Assembly (NCBI GenBank): GCA_964575345.1
Contig: CAZNQD010000003.1
Span: forward strand, 15,525 to 79,524
Direction of reading: 5' to 3'
Length of the DNA stretch: 64,000 nt
Source: UBA1402 sp964575345
GTDB taxonomy: Bacteria; Bacteroidota; Bacteroidia; Bacteroidales; UBA1402
Within the stretch, counting starts at the first letter, position 1; the number at the start of each line of letters is the position of its first letter. The position numbers were made by a program, and so were the translations under genes. Positions 8,540 to 17,768 of this stretch are shown one piece after another. The notes below the pieces were generated by a model. That model saw only the letters and a program-made list of their open reading frames with translations, was not told the DNA's origin and ran no database searches.

Positions 8540-9275
8540 TCTTGTGTTTTTCCAAATCCACTATATAAGTGCTTTTATTACCCGGGGAGGCCTTCCCTGA
8601 TTTTATTTCAGGTATGAAATCAACCACCGTCCATTCGCTGCCATCCCGGGCAAACGGTTTTGGCCAAAAGGTTGTAGTAAAAGTTGAATTGTTCAGTGGG
8701 GATAAAGGCATACTAACTGTCTGTAACATCAGCGTATCCGACAAAACTACCGAGTCTGTTTGAAGGCCCGGCGTATCTGATAAAACAACCGAGTCAGTCG
8801 CCCAAATCTCAAACCAGTTGATATAAGAGGCCGTGTCGAGCGCTTCAATCAAAGCAGCCTGTTTTTGGGCCAACTCTCGTAATTTTGCCTCTAACTTGTC
8901 GCGTTCATCCACTTCTTCGCGGATAGCCTGCATATTAAGTTCCACCTGAGCATATATCTTAGCGTATACCTTGTATTGTTGGCTGTAATGCGCCACAGAA
9001 TTATAAAAATCCTCCTCCGAGATTTGGTGTTTATCTAATATCCTTCTATAGGCCAGATCCTGAAAAAAAACGTCACTTAGCCCCCGGGACCAGTCTGTTT
9101 TTTTCTTTTTGTCTACATTCTGCAACATGGCTTCTGTGAGATAAACATCTGTAAGTACGGCAGCCATCTTTTTTTGTGTAAGGACTTTGCCTTCTTCCTG
9201 TCTGCAAGCTGTCAACATTAGAGCAGACAGTCCAAGAAGCAATACTTTATTCAGTATGTATTTAATGCTGTTCAT
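8520..9275 (-). CDS. DUF4296 lipoprotein
   Basis: 251 residues. The SPII signal has lipobox LTAC with Cys24. A DUF4296 domain follows (about 30-110; KMAAVLTDVYLTEAML is characteristic), then a coiled-coil-prone charged helix (about 100-145) and a Ser/Thr/Pro-rich tail with a 13-residue tandem duplication (DSVVLSDTPGLQT / DSVVLSDTLMLQT). Function is unknown. It is the last gene of the dksA-like/lspA/DUF4296 operon, 11 bases after lspA. The lspA product processes lipoproteins such as this one, but neighbourhood alone does not prove a link. Confidence 0.82.
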   Translation of the reverse strand: MNSIKYILNKVLLLGLSALMLTACRQEEGKVLTQKKMAAVLTDVYLTEAMLQNVDKKKKTDWSRGLSDVFFQDLAYRRILDKHQISEEDFYNSVAHYSQQYKVYAKIYAQVELNMQAIREEVDERDKLEAKLRELAQKQAALIEALDTASYINWFEIWATDSVVLSDTPGLQTDSVVLSDTLMLQTVSMPLSPLNNSTFTTTFWPKPFARDGSEWTVVDFIPEIKSGKASPGNKSTYIVDLEKHKIREVEN

Positions 9276-9286
9276 AAGCAGAATGA

Positions 9287-9940
9287 TCAGCTTGGGAGAG
9301 AAGAACCTGACTTATTTTTCCTGCTTTTCTTTCCTGTATCCTCGGCGAGATATGAGCGATAAAAAATCAACAGTATCAGGATACCTGTAGTGATCGAGGT
9401 GTCGGCTATGTTGAAAACAGGCCTGAAAAATAAAAAATCCCGGCCGCCCCAAATGGGCAGCCAATCGGGCAAAGTAGTATCTATCACCGGGAAAAACAAC
9501 ATGTCAACTACTTTGCCGTAAAAAACCGGGGCATAACCACCGCCCTCGGGGAAAAATCCGGCTATCTGGCCATAACTGTGATCAAAAATCAATCCATAAA
9601 ACACGCAATCGAACACATTGCCCAAGGCTCCTGCAATTACGAGCGCGATACTTAAAACATAACCTGTCGGAAAATTTTTTTTGCGGCTTATGTGAACCAT
9701 ATACCATATCAGCAAGCCCGCAGCAATCAGCCTGAACAAGGTTAAAAAGATCTTGTCAAAAAATTCCCAGCCAAAAGCCATACCGTTGTTTTCGGTAAAA
9801 TAAATATAAAACCAATCAGCAACGCGAATGCTTTCGTGCAACTGGAAATGCGTTTTTATGTATATCTTAACCGCTTGATCGACAATCAGAATGATCGCAA
9901 TTAGAACAAACGCTTTCCATAACTTGGAAAGTTTGGCCAT
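9287..9940 (-). CDS. lspA: lipoprotein signal peptidase (signal peptidase II)
   Basis: 217 residues, four membrane helices. The aspartyl protease dyad is visible: Asp111 in GALGNVFDCVFYG and Asp180 in FNIADTSIT, together with the upstream motif ENNGMAFG. The enzyme cuts prolipoproteins just before the lipid-modified cysteine in the inner membrane. A loop of about 45 residues between the two aspartates makes it longer than the 160-170 residues of proteobacterial enzymes, as is common in Bacteroidota. It starts 3 bases after the dksA-like gene. Its substrates here include TamL, the beta-helix, DUF4296, GIN, M16 and DUF4270 proteins. Confidence 0.95.
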   Translation of the reverse strand: MAKLSKLWKAFVLIAIILIVDQAVKIYIKTHFQLHESIRVADWFYIYFTENNGMAFGWEFFDKIFLTLFRLIAAGLLIWYMVHISRKKNFPTGYVLSIALVIAGALGNVFDCVFYGLIFDHSYGQIAGFFPEGGGYAPVFYGKVVDMLFFPVIDTTLPDWLPIWGGRDFLFFRPVFNIADTSITTGILILLIFYRSYLAEDTGKKSRKNKSGSSLPS

Positions 9941-9943
9941 CCC

Positions 9944-10321
9944 TTAAGACTTAATGTTTTTGGCTTCAATACTCAGCGTTGCGTGTGGAACCGCACGTAA
10001 GCGCTCTTTGGGAATAAGTTTCCCGGTTTCCCTGCAAATGCCGTAGGTTTTGTTTTCTATACGAACCAGGGCTGCCTCCAGATTTTCGATGAATTTCATC
10101 TGACGTTGGGCCAGACGCCCGGTTTCTTCTTTCAACAAAGTATTGGCACCTTCTTCAAAAACCTTGAAAATGGGAGAAGTATCCATTACGTCATTACCAT
10201 CCATGTTGTTGATGCTTGCTTTTAATTGTTCATACTCATCCCTGGCCTTGTCCAGTTTTTTCTGAATTAGCTGACGAAACTCTTCCAGTTCTGCATCTGA
10301 ATAACGAATAATTTCTGACAT
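9944..10321 (-). CDS. TraR/DksA-family protein with degenerate zinc finger
   Basis: 125 residues. An N-terminal coiled-coil helix pair (about 8-85) is followed by the C4-finger region YGICRETGKLIPKERLRAVP. Only Cys96 of the four zinc cysteines remains; the other three positions are Thr99, Ser117 and Ala120, so zinc is probably not bound. The fold suggests binding in the RNA polymerase secondary channel, as DksA does with ppGpp. It is first in a three-gene operon with lspA and DUF4296 and has its own -7 box. From memory the cysteine loss is common in Bacteroidota, not a lesion specific to this strain. Confidence 0.85.
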   Translation of the reverse strand: MSEIIRYSDAELEEFRQLIQKKLDKARDEYEQLKASINNMDGNDVMDTSPIFKVFEEGANTLLKEETGRLAQRQMKFIENLEAALVRIENKTYGICRETGKLIPKERLRAVPHATLSIEAKNIKS

Positions 10322-10376
10322 GGTATTTTGTATTATATGGTTAATTTCTTGTTTGAATTTTAATCTGCGAATATAA

Positions 10377-10384
10377 CAAAAATA
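10377..10384 (-). promoter_or_regulatory. -7 box of the dksA-like/lspA/DUF4296 operon
   Basis: On the minus strand this reads TATTTTTG, an exact -7 match, 55 bases before the ATG at 10321. No clear -33 TTG was seen. It separates this operon from ileS, which ends at 10430. Confidence 0.55.
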
Positions 10385-10429
10385 AACATCGACAGCAATA
10401 GAAAATAAGCCGCCAAAGTCTAAAAAAAA

Positions 10430-13400
10430 TTACCCTTTAAAAATTTTGATTTTTAACGACAACTCATCCATTTCCAATTCTGTTCCATCCTCGAGCAAGT
10501 CGACTATTCGCAGGCTTAAACCCAAAGTCTGAGTAGAAATAAATTCTCCCCAGTCTTCCATGGTTCCGGTAAAGGCAGGATGCTTTTCAATAAGGATATG
10601 TATGCGGTCGGTTATCTCAAAATTCTGAGCCTTGCGCAGGTTCTGAATACGATTCACCAGTTCGCGCGCCAGGCCTTCTCTCCTTAATTCTTCGGTAATA
10701 CTTACATCGAGGGCTACTGTAAGCCGTCCTTCGTTGGCCACCAGCCAACCGGGGATGTCTTCCGAGAGAATTTCCACATCGCCGGCTTCAACATGCAGCT
10801 CCTTGCCTTCCAGTTCTAATGTGCAACAGCCCTTTTGTTCAAACACAGCAATGGCGTCTTGCTGCATTTCTCCCAACATTTTTGCAACCAGCTTCATGTT
10901 TTTCCCGCATTTAGGCCCAAGTTTCTTGAAATCGGGTTTGACACGCTTGATCAGCAGTCCTCCGGCAGTATCTATAAACTTCAATTCCTTGACATTAACT
11001 TCGTTTAGAATGAGCTCACGGACAGCTTCGATGGCTGTTTTCTGGGCGGCATCCAACGCAGGGATCATAATGGTCTGCAGGGGTTGCCTGACCCTGATAT
11101 TCACCTTGCGTCTCAGGGCCAACACCATGGACGAAATTTGCTGAGCCATCTGCATTCGATTCTCCAGGCCGCTGTCTATTGCTTCGTAATTACATTGCGG
11201 ATAGTCGGCCAGGTGGACAGATTCACAGCTCTCAGCCTTTGCAACGACATTTAAATCCAAAAACAGCCGGTCTGCGTAAAAAGGAGCAATGGGAGCCATC
11301 AGACGGGATACGGTTTCCAGGCAAGTGTACAAGGTCTGGTAAGCCGAAAGTTTGTCTTTGGAGTATCCCCCGCCCCAGAAGCGCTTACGATTGAGACGGA
11401 CATACCAGTTGCTTAAATTTTCGCCTACGAAGTCTGCTATTGCTCGACCCGATTTGGTTGCTTCGTAGTCGTTATAATACTGATCTGTATCGCGAATAAG
11501 GCTATTCAGTTGTGAAAGTATCCAACGATCTATTTCGGGCCTTTCCTGCAGCGGAATTTGTGCTGCCTGATTGTCGAAGTCGTCTACATTTGCATACAAA
11601 ACAAAGAAAGAATAAGTATTGTACAAGGTACCGAAAAACTTCCGTCTGACTTCTTCTATACCTTCTTCGTCGAATTTTAAGTTATCCCAGGGGGAGGCAT
11701 TGGTAATCATATACCAACGCAAAGGATCAGAACCGTATTTTTCGATGGTACCAAAAGGATCTACGGCGTTACCCAGACGTTTTGACATTTTGTTTCCGTT
11801 CTTATCCAGAACCAATCCATTGGAAACCACACTTTTAAAGGCAACAGAATCAAAGAGCATAGCTGCCAGCGCGTGCAGGGTGAAAAACCATCCACGCGTC
11901 TGGTCTACTCCCTCGGCGATAAAATCGGCAGGATAACATTGACCCGATTCAAAAGCTTCCTTGTTTTCGAAAGGGTAATGAATCTGGGCGTAAGGCATGG
12001 CTCCCGAATCGAACCAGACGTCAATCAGGTCGGGCTCACGCTTCATGGCTTTGCCCGAGGGAGAAACCAACACTATTTCATCCACATAAGGACGATGCAG
12101 GTCTATTTTTTCGACTGAATAATTTTCGGCCGTGTACAGACCGGGAACAAAATCCTTGTAGGGATTATCTTTCATAAATCCGAGGCCGACTGCCTTCTCT
12201 ATCTCTGTGTACAGCTCGGCCACCGATCCGATACAGAGTTCTTCGCTACCGTCCTCGGTACGCCAAATGGGCAGAGGCGTACCCCAGAAGCGGCTGCGTG
12301 AGAGGTTCCAATCCTGCAGATTCTCGAGCCACTTGCCAAAACGGCCTGTACCGGTGGAGCCCGGCTTCCACAAGATGGTCTGGTTTAGGCCGATCATTTG
12401 GTCACGACAGGCGGTCGTTTTTATAAACCAGCTGTCCATGGGATAATACAGGATTGGCTTATCGGTGCGCCAGCAGTGAGGATAATTGTGTACCTGCTTT
12501 TCAATTTTAAAAGCACGGTTCTCCTGCTTGAGCATCACGCAGAGGTCCACATCCAGATTAGCTTCATTTTCGGAGCCTTCGGGCATATATTCGTTCTTGA
12601 CATAACGGCCTGCGTAAGGCGCGTATTTTTCGACATTAACATTCCTGCTGACAAAACCAGGATCGAGATCTTCCAAACTGAAAAATTTACCGACGGTGTC
12701 CACCATGGGACGTGCATTTCCGTCTTTATCAATTAATAAAAGAGGGCTTATGTTGGATTTTTTGGCAACAAACTGGTCATCAGCTCCAAAAGTAGGGGCA
12801 ATGTGTACAATGCCCGTACCGTCATCGGTGGAAACAAAGTCACCGCCGATTACTTCAAAAGCATTCCCACCCGGATTGACCCAGGGGATTAATTGCTCGT
12901 ATTGTATACCCAGTAATTCCTCTCCTTTGTATTCCCCGGGCAGCACTTTGTAAGGAATGCTCTTTTCGCCCGCCTTGTATTTGTCTAATGGCAATTCCGC
13001 TGCTTTTGGACTGAAATGGGCAGTCAGCAATTCCTTGGCCAGGATATAGGTGGCCGGCTGTCCGGTATAAAAATTATAGCTTTGCACAGCTACATAGCTG
13101 ATAGCCGGACCCACACAAAGAGCTGTATTGGAGGGCAAAGTCCAGGGTGTGGTGGTCCAGGCCAGGAAAAAGGCTTCTCCGTGTTGGCTCCATTCCGGAC
13201 GTGGATTTTTTATCCTGAATTGAGCCACACAGGTAGTGTCCTTGACGTCCCTGTAGCAACCCGGCTGATTCAATTCATGGGTACTCAGCCCCGAACCGGC
13301 CGCAGGAGAATAGGGCTGGATGGTATAACCCTTGTAGAGTAAGCCTTTTTTATATAATTCCTTGAGCAGGTACCATAAGGTTTCGATGTAACGATTGTCG

Positions 13401-13858
13401 TAGGTGATATAAGGATCGGACATATCAACCCAATAACCCATTCTGCGGGTAAGGTCTTCCCACTCGCGGGTGTATTTCATCACGTCCTTACGGCAGGCGG
13501 CATTGTAGTCGATGACGGAAATTTTTTTGCCTATATCTTCTTTGGTAATTCCCAAAGCTTTTTCCACTCCCAGTTCCACGGGGAGGCCGTGGGTATCCCA
13601 ACCGGCTTTGCGTTTTACTTCAAAGCCTTTCATGGTTTTGTAACGGCAAAAAATATCCTTGATGGTTCTGGCCATTACATGATGAATTCCGGGCATGCCG
13701 TTGGCTGAGGGGGGGCCTTCGTAAAATACGAAAGACGGCCCTCCTTCCCTCAAAGTTGTACTTTTCTGAAAAAGATTGGATGATTCCCATTTTTCTAACA
13801 TCGATTTGTTGATGGCGGACAAATCGAATTCTGTGTACTCGGCAAATTTTTTTGACAT
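10430..13858 (-). CDS. ileS: isoleucyl-tRNA synthetase, type-2-like
   Basis: 1142 residues from MSKKFAEYTEF; an upstream in-frame ATG at 13870 is possible, but relatives begin at MSKKF. It charges tRNA-Ile in the cytoplasm. Class I signature motifs: PPSANGMPGIHH (HIGH-type, His-His near 59-60) and KMSKR at 690-694. A CP1 editing domain lies between them and an anticodon-binding domain follows. No C-terminal zinc finger is seen (the protein ends LSLKIKIFKG). The altered HIGH region, length above 1100 and missing finger fit the eukaryote-like type 2 enzymes, several of which resist mupirocin. The -7 box at 13888 gives a 23-base leader. Confidence 0.95.
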   Translation of the reverse strand: MSKKFAEYTEFDLSAINKSMLEKWESSNLFQKSTTLREGGPSFVFYEGPPSANGMPGIHHVMARTIKDIFCRYKTMKGFEVKRKAGWDTHGLPVELGVEKALGITKEDIGKKISVIDYNAACRKDVMKYTREWEDLTRRMGYWVDMSDPYITYDNRYIETLWYLLKELYKKGLLYKGYTIQPYSPAAGSGLSTHELNQPGCYRDVKDTTCVAQFRIKNPRPEWSQHGEAFFLAWTTTPWTLPSNTALCVGPAISYVAVQSYNFYTGQPATYILAKELLTAHFSPKAAELPLDKYKAGEKSIPYKVLPGEYKGEELLGIQYEQLIPWVNPGGNAFEVIGGDFVSTDDGTGIVHIAPTFGADDQFVAKKSNISPLLLIDKDGNARPMVDTVGKFFSLEDLDPGFVSRNVNVEKYAPYAGRYVKNEYMPEGSENEANLDVDLCVMLKQENRAFKIEKQVHNYPHCWRTDKPILYYPMDSWFIKTTACRDQMIGLNQTILWKPGSTGTGRFGKWLENLQDWNLSRSRFWGTPLPIWRTEDGSEELCIGSVAELYTEIEKAVGLGFMKDNPYKDFVPGLYTAENYSVEKIDLHRPYVDEIVLVSPSGKAMKREPDLIDVWFDSGAMPYAQIHYPFENKEAFESGQCYPADFIAEGVDQTRGWFFTLHALAAMLFDSVAFKSVVSNGLVLDKNGNKMSKRLGNAVDPFGTIEKYGSDPLRWYMITNASPWDNLKFDEEGIEEVRRKFFGTLYNTYSFFVLYANVDDFDNQAAQIPLQERPEIDRWILSQLNSLIRDTDQYYNDYEATKSGRAIADFVGENLSNWYVRLNRKRFWGGGYSKDKLSAYQTLYTCLETVSRLMAPIAPFYADRLFLDLNVVAKAESCESVHLADYPQCNYEAIDSGLENRMQMAQQISSMVLALRRKVNIRVRQPLQTIMIPALDAAQKTAIEAVRELILNEVNVKELKFIDTAGGLLIKRVKPDFKKLGPKCGKNMKLVAKMLGEMQQDAIAVFEQKGCCTLELEGKELHVEAGDVEILSEDIPGWLVANEGRLTVALDVSITEELRREGLARELVNRIQNLRKAQNFEITDRIHILIEKHPAFTGTMEDWGEFISTQTLGLSLRIVDLLEDGTELEMDELSLKIKIFKG

Positions 13859-13887
13859 CTTTGCGATCATTATCCTAATTAAGGGCG

Positions 13888-13895
13888 CAAAGGTA
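13888..13895 (-). promoter_or_regulatory. -7 box of ileS
   Basis: TACCTTTG on the minus strand, an exact match, 29 bases before the ATG at 13858. A T-rich run lies upstream but no clear -33 TTG. Confidence 0.6.
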
Positions 13896-13924
13896 CATTA
13901 AAAAAATGTACTATAAAAAGGGAT

Positions 13925-14662
13925 TTAAAGATAAAAATCGGAGGTTAAAGCCTTGAACTCAGGAGTATATTCATCTTTCCTGTCTTCGATATGCAATTCC
14001 TGACGACAAATATCAGCCCGCGATTTGGAAAAGGCCATCAGGCAACGCTTAGGCTCTTTGCCCTGACGATGTGAAATCCGACAGATATTTGTCAGGTAAA
14101 GCCTCTGCCCCCAACAGAGCTCTTCCATTAATTCTGCGGCTTCGGCTGGCACAATAAGAGAAAAGATACCCTGCTCGCCCAGAAGCCCGGCAGCACTCAT
14201 TGTTAATTGTTCAAAGCTTAACTTGTCACCATGACGGGCTAAGTTGCGTGTATAAATGCTACCCTTCAGGGCATTCCTGTAATAAGGAGGATTCGAGACG
14301 ATCAGGTCGAATTTTTGCTCTTCGGGAGTAAAATTGTCGTTTATACTTTCGGGGAAAGAGCCCTGAATTATTTGTATTCTTTCGGGCCAGGGGCTGCGGG
14401 CAACATTTTCCTGGGCCTGCAATGCTGTCTGAATGTCTTTTTCGATACCAAAAACCGTGGATGAGGGAAAACGCTGAGCCAACATCAGTGCAATCAATCC
14501 GGAACCACTGCCCACATCCAGCACCCTCAACGCTGAAGCTTCGGACATCCCGGCGGAGGGTTTAGCCCAGGCACCCAACAACACTCCGTCCATGCCCACC
14601 TTCATGGCGCAACGGTCGTGAAATACCTCAAATTGCTTAAAACGAAAAGAGGAGGACGACAT
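13925..14662 (-). CDS. TrmN6-like tRNA (adenine-N6)-methyltransferase
   Basis: 245 residues from ATG at 14662 (MSSSSFRFKQFEVFHDRC); the longer frame runs back into the preceding gene. Class I SAM-methyltransferase: motif I is DVGSGSGLIALML, and the N6-adenine catalytic motif is NPPYY. The N-terminal FKQFEV...CAMKVGMDGVLLGAW is typical of tRNA1(Val) A37 N6-methyltransferase (TrmN6/YfiC). It likely modifies a tRNA adenine in the cytoplasm. It is last of three genes and starts 1 base after the membrane-protein gene stops. Exact tRNA target unproven. Confidence 0.85.
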   Translation of the reverse strand: MSSSSFRFKQFEVFHDRCAMKVGMDGVLLGAWAKPSAGMSEASALRVLDVGSGSGLIALMLAQRFPSSTVFGIEKDIQTALQAQENVARSPWPERIQIIQGSFPESINDNFTPEEQKFDLIVSNPPYYRNALKGSIYTRNLARHGDKLSFEQLTMSAAGLLGEQGIFSLIVPAEAAELMEELCWGQRLYLTNICRISHRQGKEPKRCLMAFSKSRADICRQELHIEDRKDEYTPEFKALTSDFYL

Positions 14663-14663
14663 A

Positions 14664-15008
14664 CTATTGCTCGTTTTCTTTCTGATAGGAGGCCGAACGA
14701 AAAGCCACGTACAATTCAATCACAGCCACTATCAACAAGATTGCCACCCAGGATTTGCCGTCTTTGAACATCAGATAGACAGCCAACATAAGAACGATGG
14801 CGTTGAAAGCGAACATTCTGTTAAGCCGCTTTAGCCTGAAATCACTGCCTCTGTAGGCCGTAATGGCACGATGGGCAATATACAGAACGACACCGGCCGC
14901 AAAACTGAATCTGGCCCAGGCATGCTGTTCCATTATCAAAACTGACGAGATCAGGATCAGCACCGCGGCCAAAATAAATAATAGATCTTTAAGTGCGTTT
15001 TTGGACAT
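14664..15008 (-). CDS. small four-helix membrane protein of unknown function
   Basis: 114 residues with four predicted membrane helices (about 7-25, 32-47, 67-81 and 87-103) and short charged ends. No catalytic motif was seen and I do not recognise a named family. It lies between the FtsB-like gene (1-base gap) and the TrmN6-like gene (1-base gap), so it is co-transcribed with both. The coupling with an FtsB-like divisome protein makes an envelope role possible, but nothing in the sequence shows it. Confidence 0.75.
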   Translation of the reverse strand: MSKNALKDLLFILAAVLILISSVLIMEQHAWARFSFAAGVVLYIAHRAITAYRGSDFRLKRLNRMFAFNAIVLMLAVYLMFKDGKSWVAILLIVAVIELYVAFRSASYQKENEQ

Positions 15009-15009
15009 T

Positions 15010-15309
15010 TTATTCCAATAAAAAAATTTCTTCGTCGTCTTTTTTCATCAAGTAGCGTTCACGGGCAATTTTCTCCAGTTCCTCGCTGCCGGTTCTCAAA
15101 TCCTCAAGCTGTTCCAGAGCCTGATCCCTTACTTTTTCGTATTGTCTTATTTCTTTACGTAAAGCGCGTATTTTACTATCGTATTGCATGCGTCTGATCA
15201 GGTTGTGTTCATCGATGAACACAATCAGCAGACCGAATAAAATCAACACGATCAGGTATTTATTCAAATACGGTTTAATCTTTTCGTAAAACGCCAAAAT
15301 CTTGCGCAT
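15010..15309 (-). CDS. FtsB/DivIC-like septum formation protein
   Basis: 99 residues: a short cytoplasmic N-terminus, one membrane helix (about 17-32), then a periplasmic coiled coil (about 36-75) ending in EKIARERYLMKKDDEEIFLLE. The ARERYLMKK-like ending is the hallmark of the FtsB/DivIC family. These bitopic proteins join FtsL and FtsQ in the divisome and help switch on septal peptidoglycan synthesis. It is first in a three-gene operon with a strong promoter, divergent from dnaX. Confidence 0.88.
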   Translation of the reverse strand: MRKILAFYEKIKPYLNKYLIVLILFGLLIVFIDEHNLIRRMQYDSKIRALRKEIRQYEKVRDQALEQLEDLRTGSEELEKIARERYLMKKDDEEIFLLE

Positions 15310-15329
15310 AAGTGGATTTATGAACAGGG

Positions 15330-15359
15330 CAAAATTACGAGAATAATCCGGATGCCCAA
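15330..15359 (-). promoter_or_regulatory. promoter of the FtsB-like operon
   Basis: On the minus strand TTG (15357-15359), a 19-base gap, then TAATTTTG (15330-15337). Both boxes and spacing fit the Bacteroidota consensus, 20 bases before the ATG. Confidence 0.78.
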
Positions 15360-15414
15360 GTATATTCTAAATGAAAAAACCATGTTGGAACTTCCTTTTT
15401 AAAAAAGCCTTATG

Positions 15415-15422
15415 TATCTTTG
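15415..15422 (+). promoter_or_regulatory. -7 box of dnaX, also decides the start codon
   Basis: TATCTTTG, exact match. The longest frame would start at TTG 15420, inside this box, so translation must begin downstream, at ATG 15450. Confidence 0.65.
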
Positions 15423-15449
15423 TCCATCTTAGCCAGTAGCAAAATTAGT

Positions 15450-17210
15450 ATGGAAAATTATTTGGTTTCAGCACGAAAATACCGTCCGGACAACTTTAAA
15501 TCGGTCGTTGGACAGAGCGCCCTTACTACAACTCTCCAAAATGCCATCAAGAACAAGCAACTGGCTCATGCCTATTTGTTTTGCGGCCCAAGAGGAGTAG
15601 GCAAAACCACTTGTGCCAGGATTTTTGCCAAAGCCATCAATTGTTTTTATCCCAACAACCAGGGGGAAGCCTGCAACAAATGCGAATCCTGCGTTTCGTT
15701 CAACGAGCAGCGTTCATATAACATTCACGAACTGGATGCCGCCTCCAACAATTCGGTGGACGACATTCGTTCTCTGACCGAACAAGTGCGCATTCCGCCA
15801 CAACTGGGTAAATACAAGGTTTACATTATCGACGAAGTGCATATGCTTTCTTCCAGTGCTTTCAATGCCTTTCTCAAAACACTGGAGGAGCCTCCCGCTC
15901 ATGCTGTTTTTATTTTGGCAACTACCGAAAAACAAAAAATCATACCTACCATACTCTCCCGATGTCAAATTTATGATTTTCACCGCATCAGCATTAACGA
16001 CATCTGTGCCTACCTGCAGTATGTGGCCGACTCCGAAGGCATCGAAACAGAACCGGAAGCCCTGAACGCCATAGCCCTGAAATCGGACGGAGGCATGCGT
16101 GATGCCCTCTCTGTTTTTGACCAGGTTTGCAGCTACGGTGAGGGCATAATTACCTATCAGCATGTCATCGATAATCTGAACATACTCGACTACGACTATT
16201 ATTTCAGGCTGGTTGAGGCTTTTTTGAACGAAAATACTATAGAGGCGTTGTTACTGTTTGATCAGATTTTGAACCAGGGTTTTGAAGGCTTACATTTCAT
16301 TAATGGGCTGGCTTCTCATTTCAGAGATCTCATGGTTTCGAAAGATTCCCGCAGCATAAGCCTGCTGGAGCAAGCAGAGAGTGTGCGCGACAAATACAAA
16401 AAACAGGCAGAAGAATGCAGTATGGGCTTTTTGTTCAGAGCTCTTAAACTGAGCAATGAATGCAGCCTGCAATATAATCAAAGCAAAAACAAGCGCCTTT
16501 TGGTGGAACTTTGCCTGATCCAACTTTGCCTGACCGGCGAAGCAAAAAAAAAACAGGAAGGACTGAAAACGGATAAAATCCCGGCTACCCGGACTAATTC
16601 AACATTGCAGGCCAACCCGCTACCACAGGATAATCCCCAATCCTACAGCACCGGGGAGCCCGACAAAGAGACCGTAATACCCCGGCAGGCTGTGGTGCCC
16701 GAACCTGCCCCTCAGAATCAAAATCCCGGCACTAAGGCAGCTAAGGAAAGAGCACTACCGGGTCTGACCACTTCGATACGCCGGCGTAAAATGCAGGCAG
16801 ATGAAATTCCGGGCCCGGAAGCAGCCATAAAAGAAGTTATTAAGACTGAAGAACACTTTAGCGAAGAGAACCTTGTTAAAGCCTGGCTCCGTTTTGCCGG
16901 CACACTCAGGGAAGATCCTTATTTATCGAACTCCATGCAGGCCTGTAAACCTCGTTTGCTGAACAAAAGCGATTTCGAGGTGATTGTTTTTCATCCGCTG
17001 ACCGCTCAACGGCTCGAAGCCATACGGGGAGAAATAGAAAACCGTTTGCAACAGGATTTGCAAAACGGTAAAGTACACATGCAGTTGCGGATCAGTGAAG
17101 AGAATGAGTTTAAAAAGCCCCTAAGCCCTCAGGATCAGTTGGACGAAATGATCAAAAAGAATCCGAACTTGCAAAGCCTGAAACAAAAATTAAACCTTGA
17201 ATTGGAATAA
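15450..17210 (+). CDS. dnaX: DNA polymerase III subunits gamma/tau
   Basis: 586 residues from MENYLVSARKYRPDNF; the -7 box excludes the longer frame. Clamp-loader AAA+ ATPase: Walker A GPRGVGKTT at 46-54, zinc cysteines 65, 75, 78 and 81 (CNKCESC), Walker B-like IIDEVHML, and the SRC sensor (LSRCQIYDF). Domain III ends near 360. A Pro/Gln-rich linker (about 370-450) leads into a C-terminal region resembling the tau part that binds the polymerase core. It loads the beta clamp at the fork. It is monocistronic, divergent from the FtsB-like operon and convergent with ribH. Confidence 0.95.
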   Translation: MENYLVSARKYRPDNFKSVVGQSALTTTLQNAIKNKQLAHAYLFCGPRGVGKTTCARIFAKAINCFYPNNQGEACNKCESCVSFNEQRSYNIHELDAASNNSVDDIRSLTEQVRIPPQLGKYKVYIIDEVHMLSSSAFNAFLKTLEEPPAHAVFILATTEKQKIIPTILSRCQIYDFHRISINDICAYLQYVADSEGIETEPEALNAIALKSDGGMRDALSVFDQVCSYGEGIITYQHVIDNLNILDYDYYFRLVEAFLNENTIEALLLFDQILNQGFEGLHFINGLASHFRDLMVSKDSRSISLLEQAESVRDKYKKQAEECSMGFLFRALKLSNECSLQYNQSKNKRLLVELCLIQLCLTGEAKKKQEGLKTDKIPATRTNSTLQANPLPQDNPQSYSTGEPDKETVIPRQAVVPEPAPQNQNPGTKAAKERALPGLTTSIRRRKMQADEIPGPEAAIKEVIKTEEHFSEENLVKAWLRFAGTLREDPYLSNSMQACKPRLLNKSDFEVIVFHPLTAQRLEAIRGEIENRLQQDLQNGKVHMQLRISEENEFKKPLSPQDQLDEMIKKNPNLQSLKQKLNLELE

Positions 17211-17282
17211 ACGACTGTTTATCCGGTAACAGAAGTTTGAAGAAATTTGCCGGGATTACGCTGCAAGTTTGTTCACTCCGAA

Positions 17283-17768
17283 TTATTTCAGCTGGCGATT
17301 GAAGTTGATCATTTGTATTGCGGTTTTGGCTGCTTCCACTCCTTTGTTGCCGTGTATGCCGCCTGCCCTGTTCAAAGCTTGGTGCATATCGTTGGTGGTA
17401 AGCAGACCAAAAACAAAGGGAATGCTTCCTTTGGCATTCAACTGGGCTATGCCCTGCGTTACTCCGGAACAGACGTACTCAAAATGAGGTGTTTCTCCGC
17501 GAATTACACTACCCAAAGCAATAACAGCATCCACAGAAGCAGCAGCCTCCATTCTGGCCGCCCCGTAAATCAACTCAAAACTGCCCGGAACCCAGGCAAC
17601 CAAGATGTTTTCGGGATCTACTTTGTTACGCAGTAAAAACTGCTGTGCTCCTTCCAACAACTTGACCGTGACATCGTAGTTCCATTCGGAAACCACAATA
17701 CCTATTTTCATGCCGGATGCATCGGGCAGAGTATCAGGGTTGTATTCGGAAAGATTTTTGGTGCTCAT
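17283..17768 (-). CDS. ribH: 6,7-dimethyl-8-ribityllumazine synthase
   Basis: 161 residues. It condenses 5-amino-6-ribitylaminouracil with dihydroxybutanone phosphate, the penultimate step of riboflavin synthesis. Family motifs: VSEWNYDV (substrate aromatic Trp), VPGSFEL, GSVIRGETPHFEYV (with the catalytic His) and FGLLTTNDMHQALNR. Length is usual for this icosahedral capsid-forming enzyme. Its ATG overlaps the stop of the TPR gene by one base (TAATG), so translation is probably coupled. No other rib gene is nearby. Confidence 0.95.
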   Translation of the reverse strand: MSTKNLSEYNPDTLPDASGMKIGIVVSEWNYDVTVKLLEGAQQFLLRNKVDPENILVAWVPGSFELIYGAARMEAAASVDAVIALGSVIRGETPHFEYVCSGVTQGIAQLNAKGSIPFVFGLLTTNDMHQALNRAGGIHGNKGVEAAKTAIQMINFNRQLK

